The notes beneath the pieces were generated by a model, which saw only the letters and a program-made list of their open reading frames with translations, was not told the DNA's origin and did not search any database. From CAVPNY01 sp963706905 (GTDB taxonomy: Bacteria > Chloroflexota > Anaerolineae > Anaerolineales > UBA4823): a DNA stretch of 64,000 bases. The stretch covers positions 1-64,000 of the forward strand of contig CAVPNY010000019.1 of NCBI GenBank assembly GCA_963706905.1. Reading direction: 5' to 3'. This document shows, piece by piece, positions 60,782-64,000 of the stretch (the stretch's first letter is position 1; each line of letters begins with the position of its first letter). The position numbers were made by a program, and so were the translations under genes.

Positions 60782-63700
60782 ATGACTCAACCTGCCTCAC
60801 CACCTGATGATCAAGAAGCCATTGATGCCCGCGGTTTGCAGGGCTTTATCGACCAGCCCTCTGGCCCGGTGGAGCAGGTCTTTGGCGATCGAGTCGCCGG
60901 CGACAAGGTCGCGGGCGATAAAATCGCGGGCGATAAGATCGCCGGTGACAAGATCGTCACCGGCGGCGGTGATTACATCGTCTACAACATCACCACCACC
61001 GTGGTCAGCGAGGCGCAGGTCAAGACCATTGAAGACCTGCCGCCCGAGCCTGGCGAGGCGCCCTTCCAGGGCTTGCAGTACTTCGACGAATCCGACGCCG
61101 AGCGCTTCTTTGGGCGCGAGGAGCTGACCGCCCGTATCGTCGGCCGCCTGGGACGGGCACCTTTCCTGGCGGTGATCGGCGCCTCCGGCAGCGGTAAATC
61201 CTCGCTGCTGCGCGCCGGGGTGATCCCTGCCCTGCGTCGCGGAGAGCGCCTGGCAGACGGCAGCCTGCCCCCTACCGACAGCCCGAAGTGGGCTATCCAG
61301 GTTATTACCCCCACCGCTCACCCGCTGGACGCCCTGGCGGCGGCCTTGTTGCCCGAGCCCGAGCAACTGGCGGCCATGACCGCCTTGCGCGAGCAGCTTG
61401 CCCAGCACCCTGAGATGTTGACCCAGGCGGTCAGCCAGTACCTGGCCCGGCATAAAAATCCGCACCTGCTGCTCTTCGTGGACCAGTTCGAGGAGCTCTT
61501 TACCCTGTGCCGCAAACCAGACGAGCGCGAAGCCTTTATCGCCAGCCTGCTTTCCGCGGCTGCGCCGGATGAGACTGGCAATCTGAGCCTGCTGATCGCC
61601 CTGCGCGCGGATTACTATGCCCAGGTGGCGCAGATCGAGCGCCTGCGCGAGGCCGTCTCGCAGTCCCAGGAGCTCATTGGGGCGATGAGTCGCACCGAGC
61701 TGGCGCGCGCCATCGACCGTCCATTGGCCCTGGGAAACTGGCAGATCCAGCAGGGGTTGATTGAGGTCATTCTGGGTGATATTGGATACGAGCCCGGCGC
61801 CCTGCCGTTGCTTTCGCATGCCCTGCACGAGACCTGGCTGCGCCGCCGCGGCCGCACCCTGACACTATCTGGCTATACCGAGGCAGGTGGGGTGCGCGGC
61901 GCGGTCGCTCAGACCGCCGAGGCGGTTTTCCAGCGCCTGCCAGCCCTGCAGCAGGAGGTAGCGCGCAGCATTTTCCTGCGCATGGCCGAAGTCGGGCAGG
62001 ATTCGCAGGATACGCGCCGCCGGGCGACTTACGACGAGCTGATCACGCGCTCGACCGATGAGCTGGTGATCGACGCTGTGGTGGGCGTCCTGGCGGATGC
62101 CCGTCTGGTGACTACCGATACCCTGCAGCCGGGCGGCGAGAAAATTGTCCAGGTGGCGCATGAAGCCTTGATCCGCGAGTGGCCCACCCTGCGCGGCTGG
62201 CTGGATGAGGACCGCGAAGGTCTGATCCTGCACCAGCGCCTGGCGGAAGCCGCCGATGATTGGTCCAAGCTGGGGCGCGATCCGGGCGCGCTGTACCGCA
62301 GCGCCCGATTGAAAGCTGCCCAGGATTGGGCGACCGCCCATCCTAAGGCGATCAGCGTGCTGGAGGAGGAATTCCTGAAAACCAGCCAGCAGGTTGCCGA
62401 TCAGGAAGCCGCGGATATCATCCGTCTCAGACGCGCCCGGCAAATCCAGCGCATTATGATCGGGGTGACTATTGCCCTGGTCGCAGCAGTGGCTTACCTG
62501 GCCTATACCTTCTTGATCAAGAAGACGCCGGCAGTCATGGATGGTTTCTTCAATGTCGCTATCGCTTCCGCCCCTGGACCAGCCACAACCACTTCGGACG
62601 CCAATCCGGCTTTTACGGAGGCGCTGTACACCAACATGCGCCGTGCGCTGGGCGACAATTCCAACATTCTGGTATGGCGCGACAGCCCCGAGCTGCGCGA
62701 CCTCAATGTAACTATCGGGTCTGTGGAGGGGGAAACCCCCGAGGCGCAGACTCAATCGGCCGATCAAATGGCAGCACGCTTGCATGCCAATATGGTGATC
62801 TATGGCAGCCAACAGAGCGGCCCGGATGGGCGTGAATTTGTCTTGCAGTTCTACCTGGCGCCTCGCGAAGGAACCGACTATGCCGACATCCAGGGCGGGT
62901 TTGACCTGGGCTGCCACGCTTCGCTGGAGGATCAGCCTGGATCCTTTTATATTATCCCCACCGAGCTGGAATCGTATTTTGGCGGCTGCGCCAGCGCGCT
63001 GGCCCAGATCGCCCTGGGCTTGAGCGAAGCTGAACTGGGCCATTCACTCGAAGCGCTGGAAGCCTTCCAGAAAGCAAGGGATTATTTTTCGACCTCTGAG
63101 GTGATCCAATTCCTGATCGGGCGTGAATACCTGTTCCTGGTCGACCGCGAATCGGTGTTGAATTTCGTCCGGGATGAATTCTACGCCCAGGCTGCACAGG
63201 CTTTTACCGTTTCGGCTAATCTCAATCCTGGATATCCCCGCGCCCATATCGGGCTCGGTTCCGTTTACTTTAAACAGGCGCGTGACCTGGAGGACAAATC
63301 GGTTTCTGATTTTGGAGCCGGTGTCAGCTCCCCAGAGCAGTTAGCCCAAGCCTTGCAGCTCGTCGATCAATCCATCGCCGAATACGGTAAAGCCCTGGAA
63401 TTAGCCGCCAATGACCTCTCGGGTATCCCGGTTGACAGCGTAGCCCGCCAGGGCCAGGGCAATGCCCTGAAACTAAAAGGCGAGATCCTGTTAGATCAAG
63501 GCCAGACTGAGCAGGCCCGGGGGTATTTCGAGCAGGCGGTGCAGGCTTTGGAACCCACGATCGGGTCTTTCGAACAGTCTGGTCAAGCCCGCTACCTGGC
63601 GCAGACTTACGAATATCTGGGCCGGGCTTATTTATATCTGGGATCGGCTGATGAGCAGGTGCAGGCCTATGCTGATGGGTTGGTTGCTTACCAATCAGCC

Positions 63701-63841
63701 CTCAACTATTTCGACCTGTGCATCGCGCAGGCGGAGTCGACCCAGGACTTTATTATTAAAACGAATATAGTGGCAGAAGCCTGCCAACTCAACCGCGAGT
63801 TTGTGCAGGAGCGCATTGCACTATTAGGAGGTACGCAATGA
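60782..63841 (+). CDS. nSTAND NTPase with GPVEQVF motif, GDKI repeats, membrane helix and TPRs
   Basis: A 1019-residue protein. Residues 11-34 carry the shared motif (core GFIDQPSGPVEQVF), 35-58 five GD[KR][IV]A repeats, then VTGGGD. The NTPase follows: FQGLQYFDESDAERFFGREE, Walker A GASGSGKSS at ~134, Walker B LLLFVDQFEELF at ~230, and VAHEALIREWPTLRGWL. A single membrane helix lies near 558-580 (IMIGVTIALVAAVAYLAYTF), then an extracellular part that ends in several TPR-like helices (~residues 745-1010). So the motif is inside and TPRs are outside. It overlaps the next lipoprotein gene by 4 bp. Inferred sensor of the caspase system. Confidence 0.88.
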   Translation: MTQPASPPDDQEAIDARGLQGFIDQPSGPVEQVFGDRVAGDKVAGDKIAGDKIAGDKIVTGGGDYIVYNITTTVVSEAQVKTIEDLPPEPGEAPFQGLQYFDESDAERFFGREELTARIVGRLGRAPFLAVIGASGSGKSSLLRAGVIPALRRGERLADGSLPPTDSPKWAIQVITPTAHPLDALAAALLPEPEQLAAMTALREQLAQHPEMLTQAVSQYLARHKNPHLLLFVDQFEELFTLCRKPDEREAFIASLLSAAAPDETGNLSLLIALRADYYAQVAQIERLREAVSQSQELIGAMSRTELARAIDRPLALGNWQIQQGLIEVILGDIGYEPGALPLLSHALHETWLRRRGRTLTLSGYTEAGGVRGAVAQTAEAVFQRLPALQQEVARSIFLRMAEVGQDSQDTRRRATYDELITRSTDELVIDAVVGVLADARLVTTDTLQPGGEKIVQVAHEALIREWPTLRGWLDEDREGLILHQRLAEAADDWSKLGRDPGALYRSARLKAAQDWATAHPKAISVLEEEFLKTSQQVADQEAADIIRLRRARQIQRIMIGVTIALVAAVAYLAYTFLIKKTPAVMDGFFNVAIASAPGPATTTSDANPAFTEALYTNMRRALGDNSNILVWRDSPELRDLNVTIGSVEGETPEAQTQSADQMAARLHANMVIYGSQQSGPDGREFVLQFYLAPREGTDYADIQGGFDLGCHASLEDQPGSFYIIPTELESYFGGCASALAQIALGLSEAELGHSLEALEAFQKARDYFSTSEVIQFLIGREYLFLVDRESVLNFVRDEFYAQAAQAFTVSANLNPGYPRAHIGLGSVYFKQARDLEDKSVSDFGAGVSSPEQLAQALQLVDQSIAEYGKALELAANDLSGIPVDSVARQGQGNALKLKGEILLDQGQTEQARGYFEQAVQALEPTIGSFEQSGQARYLAQTYEYLGRAYLYLGSADEQVQAYADGLVAYQSALNYFDLCIAQAESTQDFIIKTNIVAEACQLNREFVQERIALLGGTQ

Positions 63842-64000
63842 GAAAAAAGCAAACCTATCGTCTATTGATCTGGTCCCTGGTGGTTGTCCTGGCGCTGCTG
63901 GCTTGCGGTATCTCGGTTGATACCGGTTCCGACACACCCGAAAACCAGGCGCCTCCCACCAGCACCAACCCCGCGCCGGTGGAGCCCAGCCCGCTGCCGC
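63838..64000 (+). CDS. Lipoprotein (partial, runs off the window)
   Basis: Starts at ATG 63838, overlapping the TGA of the nSTAND gene (ATGA), with AGGAGG at 63826-63831. Encodes a basic N-terminus, a hydrophobic segment with lipobox ALLAC (Cys ~23), and the beginning of a Pro/Thr-rich linker. Only the first 54 codons are present. Its coupling to the nSTAND gene mirrors the nSTAND-FecR lipoprotein order at 11288-14489, so a FecR-type domain may follow beyond the window. Confidence 0.8.
   Translation, partial: MRKKQTYRLLIWSLVVVLALLACGISVDTGSDTPENQAPPTSTNPAPVEPSPLP

Overview
The window looks like a chromosomal segment of a Chloroflexota bacterium of the Anaerolineae type. This is inferred from gene content, not from a marker gene. 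It has many lipoproteins with Thr/Pro-rich linkers after the lipobox, two F420-type (deazaflavin) nitroreductase-family proteins, a MalT-like LuxR regulator, STAND NTPases fused to WD40, TPR or BTAD domains, and secreted proteins ending in a Leu-Pro-Val tail. There is no rRNA operon, no convincing intact tRNA and no CRISPR array. Several otherwise complete genes carry a single-base indel (near 4434, 10928, 26717, 37155, 43727) and one a nonsense codon (15136). They are annotated as single genes because uncorrected assembly error is as likely as real decay.

Layout. 0-7.4 kb: membrane protein, F420-family proteins, lipoproteins, a peptide-type solute-binding protein, and a repeat-rich stretch with a broken GxxExxY gene. 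7.5-15.3 kb: caspase-like protease, transglutaminase-like protein, HAD phosphatase, membrane-anchored nSTAND NTPase and two FecR-type lipoproteins. 15.3-22.6 kb: glycosyltransferases, a radical SAM protein, DoxX, and an ISKra4-type remnant. 22.9-25.4 kb: an unrecognised three-gene operon. 25.6-32.4 kb: a sugar solute-binding protein, a triple-FKBP lipoprotein and an ABC-2 exporter operon. 32.7-41 kb: MalT-like regulator, a 40-bp periodic repeat cluster, SH3-like and Kelch lipoproteins, and an oxidoreductase with a partial tandem copy. 41.2-45.7 kb: a giant BTAD-nSTAND-WD40 protein. 46.7-59.4 kb: a sugar or polyol catabolic and ABC-uptake cluster whose divergent promoter region was split by an IS element. 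59.5-64 kb: HEAT and SRPBCC proteins, a second nSTAND protein (TM plus TPR), and the start of another lipoprotein.

Most interesting observation. The caspase-like protein (8365-9831) and the two nSTAND proteins (11288-13408 and 60782-63841, about 50 kb apart) share a 24-residue motif with core GF[IL]x[KQ]PxGPVEQVF. It sits at residues 11-34 of both NTPases and at 331-354 of the protease. In the protease and the second NTPase it is followed by exactly five GD[KRQ][IV]x pentapeptide-type repeats and a [DV]TGGGD cap. An identical tag on an effector and on NTPase sensors is the arrangement expected of homotypic adaptor modules (effector-associated domains or amyloid signalling motifs) in bacterial NLR-like conflict systems. 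Both NTPase genes lead directly into secreted lipoprotein genes, and both NTPases have transmembrane segments. I infer a membrane-linked surveillance or programmed-death system with a caspase effector.

The 47-59 kb cluster combines a YhfZ-type regulator, an RpiB-family isomerase, a DSD1-type PLP enzyme, two SDRs, a cyclase-family hydrolase, a TIM-barrel isomerase and a complete sugar ABC transporter. Two matching 19-bp near-palindromic operators sit in the divergent transporter promoters, now separated by a 1.4-kb insertion sequence with an 8-bp target duplication. The substrate is unknown. A kinase gene in the cluster survives only as a 41-codon stub.
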